Positions 55,395 to 64,000 of a DNA stretch of 64,000 bases are shown here, one piece after another. The notes below the pieces were generated by a model. The model saw only the letters and a program-made list of their open reading frames with translations, did not search any database and was not told the origin of the DNA. The first letter of the stretch is position 1. Each line of letters begins with the position of its first letter. This stretch comes from Ctenosaura bakeri (lineage: Eukaryota; Chordata; Lepidosauria; Squamata; Iguanidae), in the NCBI GenBank assembly GCA_948474755.1, contig CAOLHI010002113.1:124001-188000 (forward strand), given 5' to 3'. The position numbers and the translations under genes were made by a program.

Positions 55395-56754
55395 GTGTAT
55401 ACCAAGTCAGAACAGTTGGAGGGTATATCAGAAGTTGGTGAGATTCACCGCATGGGGTGTGGCCAGTGACAGATAGGTGGAGCCAAAGCAAAATGGTCAG
55501 TCTTTTTAACAATTTGGGCACTTACCCACCAAGCGTGGAAAGCCCAGCTCAGTTCTAAACCTACCTACTCCCGAGTCAGCCTCAATGCAGTAGTGCTCAG
55601 GTGCACAGTTCATTCCTCCTAAGAAGTTTAAATACCCAGTTCTTTCCCATCTCCTCCTGCTTTTACATTTACATTTCTGATTATGCCTTTTATTGGTTCT
55701 GTTCTGCATTTTGTAAGGCGTCGTTATTTTTTTTCCTGACTATTAGTTTTTCTCTGTCTTTTTAAAAGCATGACCCAGAGACAAAGGGAGACACATGTTT
55801 TAAGTTTAATAATAACAGGGAATTTCAGCAGACCCAGTTTTATTCCCTTCCGCGTGACGTGCCCATGTTGCCCTTACTAAGATTCCTTCTTTCACAAAAT
55901 TACAAAGGCACAGAAGCTTTTGCACAATATATCCTGCCTCCTCAGTTGTTACTGCATTTGGAAGTTCTTCAGAAGCCAACCAGCAGAAAAGAAGGGGGAG
56001 GAAGAGAGACATCATTGGGTGCTCTCTTTAATTCTTCACATGTAGACCTGCTGAAATAGCTAATCTTCAGAGCCTTGCACTTGTGGATAGGGACATGCCA
56101 AAGTGGGGTCTGATTTTTTTAAAATGATCATCGTCATTATTATTTTTCTTTCCCTGTTCGTTGCAAAGAAATGTTTGGGAGCGACAGATTTGCAACATGT
56201 CCCAATACCCTGGGCTGCTGGTCCGGTCCTGCCTGCTTTTGTCTTCCATAGTGTGGTTTTTGTGGTTGAAGCCACACCAAGCTTGCAAGAGGAGGAAACC
56301 CATTAAGGATTAAGAGGTCAGTCTGCATTCTGCATAGTTTCTGTATGTGTCTGGATGCAAGTCTGAGAGGCACTTGCCCCTGTCAGCGTCACCAGGAACT
56401 CCTGGAGGGCACAGGTGGAACGTGACTCTCCCAAGCAAGCGGCTGTTCCCACGGACAGTCTCTGTTCTCTTTCTGTCTCCTGAGATGGAAGGAATCTGTT
56501 CAGAGGCAAGCATTTGCAAGCAGTGAAAGGGAGGCTGGGCAGTAGACACTGCTTCACAAAAAATCTGGTCCCTTTTCATGGGGGTGCAATTGAGGAAGAT
56601 AGGCTAGATTTCCCATATAATGAACAGATTTCCACTATAAGGATCATTGACAGGGAACCAGAAGAACTCTGGATTGCAGATGAATGATCACAGATGATTT
56701 ACATTTGGTAACTTTACAGTGGGTTAATGAAAATGTCAAAATAGCACAAGGTTT
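55395..56754. other. Unrecognised sequence
   Basis: No repeat recognised. 56100-56300 has a hydrophobic 67-codon frame considered and rejected. Confidence 0.4.
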
Positions 56755-57292
56755 CCATGCCTTGGCTCAGTTATTAATCAAAATGGAGATGGCAATCAAG
56801 AAATCAGAAGATGACTAGCACTTGAAAGCAGTGCTATGATAGACCTAGATAATACCCCCAAATGTAAAGTTATATTATTAAATTATTAAATACCAAATTC
56901 AGGTTCATCCATTCCATAGTATTTCCAGTTTTCATATATGGATGTGAAAGCTGGACAGTGAAGAAATAAATGCATTTGACACATGGTGCTGGAGGAGAGT
57001 TCTGCAGCTAGCATAGACTGACAGAAAGACCCATAAACAGATCCTAGAGTAAATCAAACCTGAACTTTTATCAGAAGGCAAAATGACTAAAATCAGGCTA
57101 TCATAATTTGGACATGTAATGAAATCTTGTGACTCAGTAAAGTGGAAGACAGTAGGAAAAGAAGAAGGTAACACTATGAGTAGATTGTTTCAATCAAGGA
57201 AGCCATAGCCCTGAAGACCTAAGTTGATGGCTGTGGCTGTGCATCAGAGAGTTGTCATAAGATGAAGGCAAATAATAAGAACAACAACCTGG
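56755..57292 (+). mobile_element. RTE/BovB-like LINE, reverse-transcriptase end and 3' UTR
   Basis: CTTGGCTCAGTTATTAATCA then AAATGGAGATGGCAATCAAG encodes the 'LGSxINQNGDxxQEI' segment; ATATATGGATGTGAAAGCTG, GACAGTGAAG encodes 'YGCESWTVK'; ACATGGTGCTGGAGGAGAG follows ('WCWRR' worn). The 3' text then passes TTTGGACATGTAATG ('FGHVM') to AGAACAACAACC. Several deletions and stops. It overlaps in content with the shorter copy at 16165-16532. Confidence 0.9.
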
Positions 57293-57339
57293 CTAGACTT
57301 CTACAAGGTGCGTTTCTGATTTTTCATGCCATATTGATG

Positions 57340-57500
57340 GAGGGAACCGTGATGCAATAGAAGAGCACATGATTTTCAGGCAGAAGGTTACAAGTTAAAA
57401 GGAATAAAAACAACAAGGAGCTAAATACAAGAGGCCTCTGATCGAGGACAGTTACTACCGTTCAGAGTAGATAGTGCTGGGATGTTGGGGAGGAGGCTTG
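57340..57500 (+). mobile_element. tRNA-derived SINE, second family, worn
   Basis: AATAGAAGAGCACATGATTT and CAGGCAGAAGGTTACAAGTT keep the head order of the family at 12657; TTCAGAGTAGATAGTGCTG fits its 3' body. The middle is replaced by unrelated text. Confidence 0.55.
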
Positions 57501-57810
57501 GTGAAATGATTTAAAGCAGCTTCTAATACTAGAGGATGCACAGCCATTTTTGCTGTGTATGGAGGAACTGACTCTGTGTGCACACACAATGACCTGAGAG
57601 CCAGTATAGTGTTACAAATCAGTATGGTGGGTTTACGCTGGGGAGGCCAGCTTAAAATTCTCAAGAAGCTGTTGTGCTCTCAAGATAAATTCAAGTCAAT
57701 CACTGTGTCTCATCCTAACCTACCTTACACAATTGTTGTGAGAATTAAGGGAAAGTAAATTGCCCTGAAGTTTTTAAAATCTAGTGTGTATATGTGTGTG
57801 CATGTATGCA

Positions 57811-58004
57811 CAGTGGCATAGCTTGGTGTGAGTGGGGTAGGGGCGGGGGCACATGGGGAAGTGGAGGTGACACATGAGGGCGGAATGACACCACACAGGG
57901 GCAGGGAGACGATGTGTGAGGGGCAGGCAAGGAGCAGTGGTGCCCCCCAAAAAAGTACCATCCAGGGTGCACTGCCCCCCTCATCCCCTGTCCTTACGCC
58001 ACTG
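57811..58004. mobile_element. hAT MITE, 194 bp, perfect target duplication
   Basis: The left end CAGTGGCATAGCTTGG and the reverse complement of the right end, CAGTGGCGTAAGGACAGG, are inverted repeats. The 8 bases TGTATGCA occur exactly at 57803-57810 and 58005-58012. The ends relate it to the 850-bp element at 18689-19538. The interior is GC-rich with no coding function. Confidence 0.95.
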
Positions 58005-58012
58005 TGTATGCA

Positions 58013-58540
58013 AGTGCATATTTGTGTACGTACACATAAAATTCTGGCTTACCTGCCGTCATGTTAAAGTGATACATGATTTCTTCATTTAAATGACATA
58101 AAATGTTTTTTTACTTCCTGATGTAAGGTAATCTTTCTGTGCAGGTAGACCTACCCTCACTTACAGTGGACCACTTGGCACTACAAAGGAATTCTGGAAC
58201 ATTTTCTAGGGTGAATTCAAAACACATGAGGTTTTGGGAGGCAGGATAGAGAGAGAGATTGTCATGTGCATGGGACAGAGCCTTAACTTGTGGCAGTTTA
58301 TCAAGTGCTTGCCATTGTCAAGTGCTGTTTAAAAATTGTACAGAAAGGTAAAATCTAATGGCCTCCTGAAATTATGAATCCTGGGATTCCATAGGATGGA
58401 GCATGGGAGAGAAAGTGGGATTAGAGGGGTATTAATTGTACAGTATGGATACAACTATTGTGATAATGGGGCTTCCCATTATCTAGACTTAGCTAAAAGG
58501 GGGACACTTCCCTCTTCAGGTAAACCAAGGGTTAATAAGG
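58013..58540. other. Mostly unrecognised
   Basis: 58360-58400 holds a hAT-MITE arm (GAATCCTGGGATTCCATAGG). Nothing else recognised. Confidence 0.4.
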
Positions 58541-59093
58541 TGTTGGGATTAGATTACATTTTAGTATGTGGTCAGCATCATAGGTTGTGTGGGTCAGCAT
58601 CATAGGTCACAGGGTAAAACTTGACCAATCAAAAAGGAAAGAGGTGAGCATCTTCAGGATGCTTCCAGATGCTTCCAAGGAGAAGTTATAAAACATCTTT
58701 CGAGGCCATGTGGCTAGAGAGAGAACAAAGAGATAACAAAGAAGAACAACCCAGGAACCTCCTGGAGGGGGGTTCTGAGCCAATAGCAGGCTGCAGGCCA
58801 TAGGCCTCGCCTCCTGGCCTCTTCCTTTAGAACATCTAAGCCTAGGAACAACTGTGAGTAATTAGACTAAAGTTATCTAGTCGCGTTAGGAACTTTTCTG
58901 TTATTTTGGAGGCCGGCTGATCTAAAGAATGTATCTGTGCTTTTATATCTGTTCTTTTATAACTACTTGTAACTAAGCGTGCCTGGGAGGAGGGGGCTTC
59001 CCATGTGTGGTAATTTGCCTTGTTTATTTGTATATCTTTAATAAATACTTTCTGTAAAAGACCCTGTTCTCTCCTTCCCACGCCAAGCTAGGT
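58541..59093 (+). mobile_element. Probable solo LTR of an endogenous retrovirus-like element
   Basis: The signals come in LTR order. Two copies of GTCAGCATCATAGGT (58571-58585 and 58593-58607) look like a U3 direct repeat. A CCAAT box lies at 58625-58629, TATAAAA at 58687-58693, a further CCAAT at 58780-58784, and AATAAA at 59040-59045 followed by a GT/T-rich stretch. A TG start is available at 58541 and a CA near 59093, but I could not find a matching target duplication, so the boundaries are provisional. No gag, pol or env sequence flanks it. Confidence 0.5.
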
Positions 59094-59099
59094 AGACTG

Positions 59100-60289
59100 G
59101 GGGAAAAGGAAGATCCTTAAGCTTAGGGATGTACATGGTTGGACAGGGTCCCACTGTACTGTCCAAGTGTCCAGATAATTCATAATTCAGTGGGTGGTGG
59201 CAGCGAAGATGAATTAATAGCTAAAATTCATAACAGGCTGGAATATATGTCCCAGCAGCACATGGGGATGATCCAGCTTCACAACTATCATTTGAAAGTA
59301 ATTTGTTCCTGTTACTTGTTATGTTTGGAGAATCATTTGTTACTATTACTCTTTTTATTGCTGGTTATTTTCTCACTGTTTTTAATTATCTTTCATAAAA
59401 ACACACACACTAGGATTTATAAAGGAACAGTATAAAATGTGAACAAACCCTATGAAATAGCTGAAAAATACTTTATTCCTTTTCAAAGGAATCTGTAAAG
59501 TAACTTGATACCATTACTAATTACACCAATAAAGTAACTTCCTCCCAACAACACATTATGTTACTTTTGAGATGTAATTTAGTTCTAGCCTTGTTTCCAA
59601 GAGGATAACTCATTATGGGTGCCTGTGTTAGTTGTAACTTGCCTCTTTCAAGTTTGGCTTAATGTTTAAGGACTGGTGCTTAAGGACTGGTGTGATCTTT
59701 GCATTTGTATTTAATGATGCTTTCAGACATATTCATGAAACCTTTGGGGGACAGTCCTCTGGCAGGGCCAGACCAAAAATTTTTGCTGCCTGAGGCAGAG
59801 CATCATATGATTCATAGTACCCAAAGTCACTACCCGGGTTATTTTGGTAAATACATAAGGCACAAAGTCCCTCAAACAACTATCTTTTTTCTTGGTAGTA
59901 AAAGTTCAATAAGACTAAGCTAACTCACCATTTGCTGCTCTTTCATGCCATGCCAAAAGCTGCCATTTGGAGCAGTCACCTCATTCTGCCTTATGGTAGT
60001 GTTGATTTGATCATCTGGACATTTCAGTTTGGGTGTTCTCAGTATCCCAGTGGCCCTCAGCTCAGCTCTATCTCTTGATGCCATCATCCAACTTTAGAGA
60101 GGCAAGGGAAATCCTGACCTAGTGCTTCAGAACTTTCTTGGAATGGAGGAAGGTGAGCAATCAGCAACTTATTTGGGATAGGACGAAAATATTCTTGGCT
60201 GCGGCTCTAATAATTTGTGTGGAAGTATGTGATCTGTTTTGGACATATAGCACACAACCTGAAGGAGCTGGTCTTCCACGTGGGAGAAA
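59100..60289. other. Mostly unrecognised; possible MITE with GTTAC-rich arms
   Basis: 59295-59610 contains GTAATTTGTTCCTGTTACTTG near its left and AAAGTAACTTGATACCATTAC near its right, loosely mirrored. 59762-59850 begins CAGGGCCAGACCAAAA and shares a 'GCTGCCTGAGGCA' block with 22890-22960. Confidence 0.3.
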
Positions 60290-60345
60290 TTCATGGGTTG
60301 CCATAAGTCAACAGTTGACTTAAAGGCATGTACACATGTATATTA
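60290..60345 (+). mobile_element. SINE 3' tail fragment
   Basis: GGTTGCCATAAGTCAACAGT then TGACTTAAAGGCATGTACAC; the forward tail of the RTE-tailed SINEs. Confidence 0.8.
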
Positions 60346-60774
60346 TTTGGAGCTGTCCTTAAAGACATTAGAAATAAATATGTTCGAAGTACAATGCCCA
60401 GGAATCGTTTTGGACATAGGAGATTGAATCATATTGTGATTCTGTACTGGAGTGTTCAGGAGGAGGTTAATTAGATTATGATATCTGATTAGGTTATGAT
60501 ATCTATTCTGTGTAAATTTAAGTGGTGTTCAAACTTTTCAACCTTGTTTTGGAGTGTTTTGGGATGATGAGAAGACTTGTTTGTTTGTTTACCAGGAAAT
60601 ACAAGAGCCTGTTGCTCTTATCATCTTGCAGTACATTCTTATAAGAAATTGTTCTTTCTACTAGGCTTGTAGACAAAAATAATGCTTTGCTTTTCACATA
60701 CTCCCAACATTCTAAGAAGTTTGAAGCATATGTTGTTCCCAACATGAACCTGAAGAGCTCAGAAGTACTTATCC

Positions 60775-61265
60775 TTGATTTCAGTACAGGAGGCTCCTGC
60801 CTTTCAGCGCCTCATTATCTGATAACTTGCTTTTTTCACACTTCCAAATTCAGGACAAGTTCCATTAATTCAGTGTGGGGTCCACTCTTTCACCAGTTCT
60901 TGCCTGTGGAGGCTTGCTTGGGACCACTTGGACACAGTCCCAAGACTTACCTACAGAAAGAGCAGATCCCTTGGTCAAATTAATGGAACTTGTCTGTATT
61001 GCAAGCATCGAAACACTGAGCTTCCATCAGTTCTTCTTGCCTACAGAGACTGGTTTGGGACCATTCATGAGCTGCTTACAGAGTGAGCATGTGGGGAGGA
61101 GGGGAGGTGCCAACCCAGCTGAGGGACTTTACAAGCAGTGCGTGTGTACATTTGGTCCCAAGCAAGCCCCTATCAGTCTTTCATGCTCCCTACAGTACAT
61201 GGGTTCCACTGTTCAACCATTTCTGCTTTCTGACAGTGCTCCAGTCCTTAAAATGCAAGATATAC
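60775..61265 (-). mobile_element. Dispersed DNA-transposon family, copy B
   Basis: Reverse of copy A at 53240-53625. On the minus strand GGAGCACTGTCAGAAAGCAG, GGAACCCATGTACTGTAGGG, then near the other end TTATCAGATAATGAGGCGC and TGAAAGGCAGGAGCCTCC. The 98- and 139-codon frames on the plus strand are by-products. Confidence 0.65.
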
Positions 61266-62077
61266 AGGGAAAGCCTATATATTGCAGAAAGTAAAGAATA
61301 TGCATGGCTGATCTCTTCATTGGCAGCATTGTTTCAAGTGCAGGACTGGTGCGCATGAGCACAAAAGGAACAGCTGTTCAGCATACAAGATTGTGTAGGA
61401 TGTTCTCAAGGGTAATAGAAGGAGTTGGGGCATAGTATCTGCTTAAGTGACCAAGAGAAAAACTTGAAATGTGTGGTCTGTTTCTGGGAAAAGGTGGAGC
61501 CCACTTTCCCTGTGGTACTCTCATATTGATGGTGGGAGGCCAGCTTTGCAACACACCATGGGCTGGCGTGCCATTGTGCCTTGGCTTTTTTTCTTTTCTT
61601 TTTTTGCTGCTCTGGTGGTCTATGCTGCCTCAGTGTTTCTGGTCCTCGCAAATGCACTGTGTGGATGATGATGATACTAGGGATTGTGACATTACAATCC
61701 CAGTGAGTCTTTTTGCACCTCCCTAAACTTGTTCTGAGAAGAAAAGTACCTCACCTCCAAAATTCCCGTCATTGCAAGGTTTATAAGGCATTTTGGAGAA
61801 ATACATTGTGCACAAAACATTACATATACTTAAAAACATAGAGATCTAAAATGTGCTTATGTGCAAAAAGGTGAGAAGCCCATTTTAGTTAATGTGGGCA
61901 AGCTAGGTAAAATGTATAAATCAATGCATGCCAGGGGAGAAAACATTTAAAAACATACATGAATTTCCCACACCACGCCCTGTCTCACAACCCAATAGGA
62001 AACAAGAATGTAGAGTAATGCAGGGATATGGTAACATTTTTTATATTCCTAGATATTTCATAGTACTTATACCATAC
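61266..62077. other. Unrecognised sequence
   Basis: A small frame at 61471-61668 encodes a single hydrophobic stretch; no support for a gene. Confidence 0.4.
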
Positions 62078-62290
62078 TTTAGAGTAGGGGTGAGAACCAC
62101 GTCGTTCTCCAGGTGGTGCTGAACTGCATTCTTTACCATTGGCTACGCTGGGTGGAGTGGCTGGTAGTTGGAGCACTGCTACATTTCGAGGATCATGCAA
62201 TTCCCACCTCTCATTTGCAGTGTTCCAGCTGGTTTGCATGCAATTATCGCAGTCCTGTGATGCTGGGGGAACCAAAAATACAGTTTCTTC
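62078..62290. mobile_element. hAT-like MITE, worn
   Basis: AGAGTAGGGGTGAGAACCAC, GTTCTCCAGGTGGTGCTGAA, then GGCTGGTAGTTGGAGCACTG follow the 'agaggtggg...ctccagatgttgctgaac' layout of the 6776-type palindromic family. Confidence 0.5.
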
Positions 62291-62930
62291 CTGCTACTCT
62301 CAGGAGGATTTGGAGGTATACGGTTAATTTTTAAAGCAACACTTCCAAGGTTTTAAAGCAACAGATACTTTTCTACACAGTCTGGCTTATTATTCCATGC
62401 ACTGATCCATGGTTCGGCAGTATCTATAGCAAACAGAAGAAACTGAAAATATCCCATAGAACAAAAAGAGAGTTTTGGAATGCTGGGGGGAGGGGGAGGA
62501 GGAGGAAAGCTTAACGTGTTTTCATCTTGGTCTTTTTATAAGAATGCCAACCTTTGGTCTTTCTATAAGAATGCAATCCCTATCTCCTTGTCTCTTAACA
62601 CCCTGAGAATTTTTTGAACTGACCATTGTTTCCAGACCAGCAATTTATCTCCCACAAGTGCTGCAGTGTGGGGAACTTTGCACATAGAGCATTCCCTCCA
62701 TGTGTCTCTGACTAGCTCAATGTTGTCTGCTACAGCAGATAACAAGAATCACAGGTAAAAGTCCTGTGTGGGATCCTTTGATACAGAGATGTCAGGGCCT
62801 GAGACTCAAATATGTATGTGTGCCAAAAGGAAAGGCTTGTGAATGTCTAATTTTAGATGAAATGTGAAAAGCATTGAAATGGCATATGGAAAGCATTTCC
62901 CTGTGTGAAGTGGCCATAGTTCAGGAATAA
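62291..62930. other. Unrecognised sequence
   Basis: A G-rich GGGGGGAGGGGGAGGAGG run near 62485-62505. A small direct repeat, CTTGGTCTTT(T)TATAAGAATG / TTTGGTCTTTCTATAAGAATG, lies at about 62527-62572. Confidence 0.45.
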
Positions 62931-64000
62931 AGCCCTCTGCTGCGTTTCTCCCCAGAAAAGCTCCTTTTACCTCTGCATCTGCGAGTTGCTATCATCTATC
63001 GTCCACCTACTCCTCTTTCTTCTTTTCTGTCAGATTTTGACTCTTGGTTAACTATCTTTATTTCAGACAATATTCCTTTACTCATTCTGGGTGATTTCAA
63101 TATTCATATAGATGACTCTGATGATGTCTCTGTTTCACATTTTCTTTCTTTATTGTCCTCCTTTGGACTTGAGCTTTGCTCTAACTCTCCCATTCACTCC
63201 CTCGGTCATTGTCTCGATCTTGTTTTTACTAAAAATTGTTCTTGTTTTTGTTTTTTGGTTACTGAATTTCCATTGTCTGATCACTACCTTGTCTTATTTG
63301 CATTTACTCATAATCCTCCTCCTCATCATCCTGTTATTCGCTCCTTTCGTGAGCTTCATTCTGTCAATCCTGAAGACTTTTCTCAAGCTGTGCTTTCCTC
63401 TTTGCCTCCTCCTAACTCTCTCATTTCTCTTGACCCTGCAATCTCTTTGATGAACTCTACCTTATCTTCAACTCTCAGTAATTTTGCCCCTTTGACAATG
63501 TGTTCTGCTTCTGCTTCTAAACCTCAACCTTGGCTTACTCCCTTCACTCGGCATCTTCACTCCTGTTGTCATGCTGCTGAGCATCTGTGGAGGAAAACTG
63601 AAGAGCAGGCAGATTTTATTCACTATAAATTTATTCTTTCTTCTCTTTCTAGTGCCATTTCTCTAACCAAGCAGACATATTTCACGTCATTAATCTGTGC
63701 AAATTCCCGTTGTCCTCAGTGTCTTTTCTCTAGCTTTAATTGTCTCCTCAATCCTCCTTCTTTGCCCCTTCCTTCATTCTTCTCAGCTGACGACTTTGCT
63801 ACTTTCTTCAGTACTAAAATTGAAAATATTCACTCCTCCCTGTCTGTTCCTGATTCTTCCTTACTTCCAACTTACCAATTGTCCACTTGTCTTACATTCT
63901 CTTCCTTTTCCCCTGTTTTGCTAGATGAACTGTCCAAAATTCTGAAGTCTTCTAATCCTTCTACCCTTGGATCCTGCTCCTTCCCAATTCTTAATTACTA
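62931..64000 (+). CDS. L2-type LINE ORF2 protein, partial (endonuclease domain to start of RT linker)
   Basis: One frame stays open from 62931 (after a TAA at 62928) to the window edge, 356 codons without a stop. LINE homology is clear from about 62979 (LRVAIIYRPP). Numbering from 62931, the apurinic-type endonuclease motifs are in order: YRPP at residues 23-26, GDFN at 54-57 with catalytic Asp55 and Asn57, a GHCLDLVFT block corresponding to the conserved 'LD' helix, and SDH at 116-118 with catalytic His118. Next come the linker segments (KPQPWLTP; FFSTKIENIHSSL) that precede the reverse transcriptase in L2-type LINEs. The N-terminal endonuclease part is absent, so the copy is 5'-truncated. 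The pyrimidine-rich coding strand is typical of reptile and fish L2. The RT should lie just past the window. Confidence 0.88.

Noticed and set aside
56103..56306. 67-codon frame with a signal-peptide-like start
   Set aside because: The hydrophobic stretch comes from an AT-rich ATCATCGTCATTATTATT run; nothing after it resembles a known secreted protein.
61471..61668. 65-codon frame with one membrane-like segment
   Set aside because: The segment derives from a TTT/CTT-rich run and has no family resemblance or gene context.
63112..63450. 112-codon hydrophobic plus frame
   Set aside because: An out-of-frame shadow of the L2 ORF; the Leu/Phe richness comes from its pyrimidine-rich coding strand.

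Overview
This window looks like AT-leaning vertebrate nuclear DNA, most likely from a squamate reptile (lizard). The evidence is the mix of interspersed repeats: SINEs with a 5S-rRNA-derived head, SINEs with a tRNA-derived head (Sauria-type bodies and RTE-like tails), RTE/BovB-type LINE 3' ends, L2-type LINEs, a Penelope-like element, and many short hAT and Tigger-like non-autonomous DNA transposons. I cannot fix the genus. I see no bacterial gene structure, no CpG-island promoter, no real tRNA or rRNA gene, no CRISPR array, and no host protein-coding exon that I can defend. The window is therefore best read as intergenic or long-intron sequence. Nearly all open frames are short chance frames or lie inside repeats.

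Layout. 1-9 kb: a reversed 5S-derived SINE, a tRNA-derived SINE, LINE tails and two palindromic MITEs in unrecognised sequence. 9.4-13 kb: a MITE-like element containing a perfect 30-bp inverted repeat and a three-unit hairpin array, a LINE 3' coding relic, and a TA-flanked Tigger-like element. 13-19.5 kb: SINEs, an L2 3' end, a BovB-like 3' end and an 850-bp hAT element with a perfect 8-bp target duplication. 20-28 kb: mostly unrecognised, with one MITE inserted inside another at 26.1-26.5 kb and an (ATT)n tract grown on a LINE tail. 28.4-29.9 kb: a decayed Penelope-like retroelement with reverse transcriptase and GIY-YIG relics. 30-41 kb: mostly unrecognised, plus a mariner-like end, CCAAT-bearing tandem repeats, a possible reverse-strand LTR and a 5S SINE. 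41-53 kb: a hAT element, a 5S SINE, a Penelope tail and a second Tigger-like element. 53-62 kb: two opposite-orientation copies of one DNA-transposon family, an 857-bp hAT, a longer BovB relic, a 194-bp hAT with a perfect target duplication and a probable solo LTR. 62.9-64 kb: an L2-type LINE reading frame that is still open and runs off the end of the window.

There is no gene set acting together here. The interest lies in the transposon record: precise insertion footprints, a nested insertion, composite SINEs whose tails resemble the resident RTE/BovB LINE, Penelope tails with a hammerhead-ribozyme-like layout, and a comparatively young-looking L2 frame.
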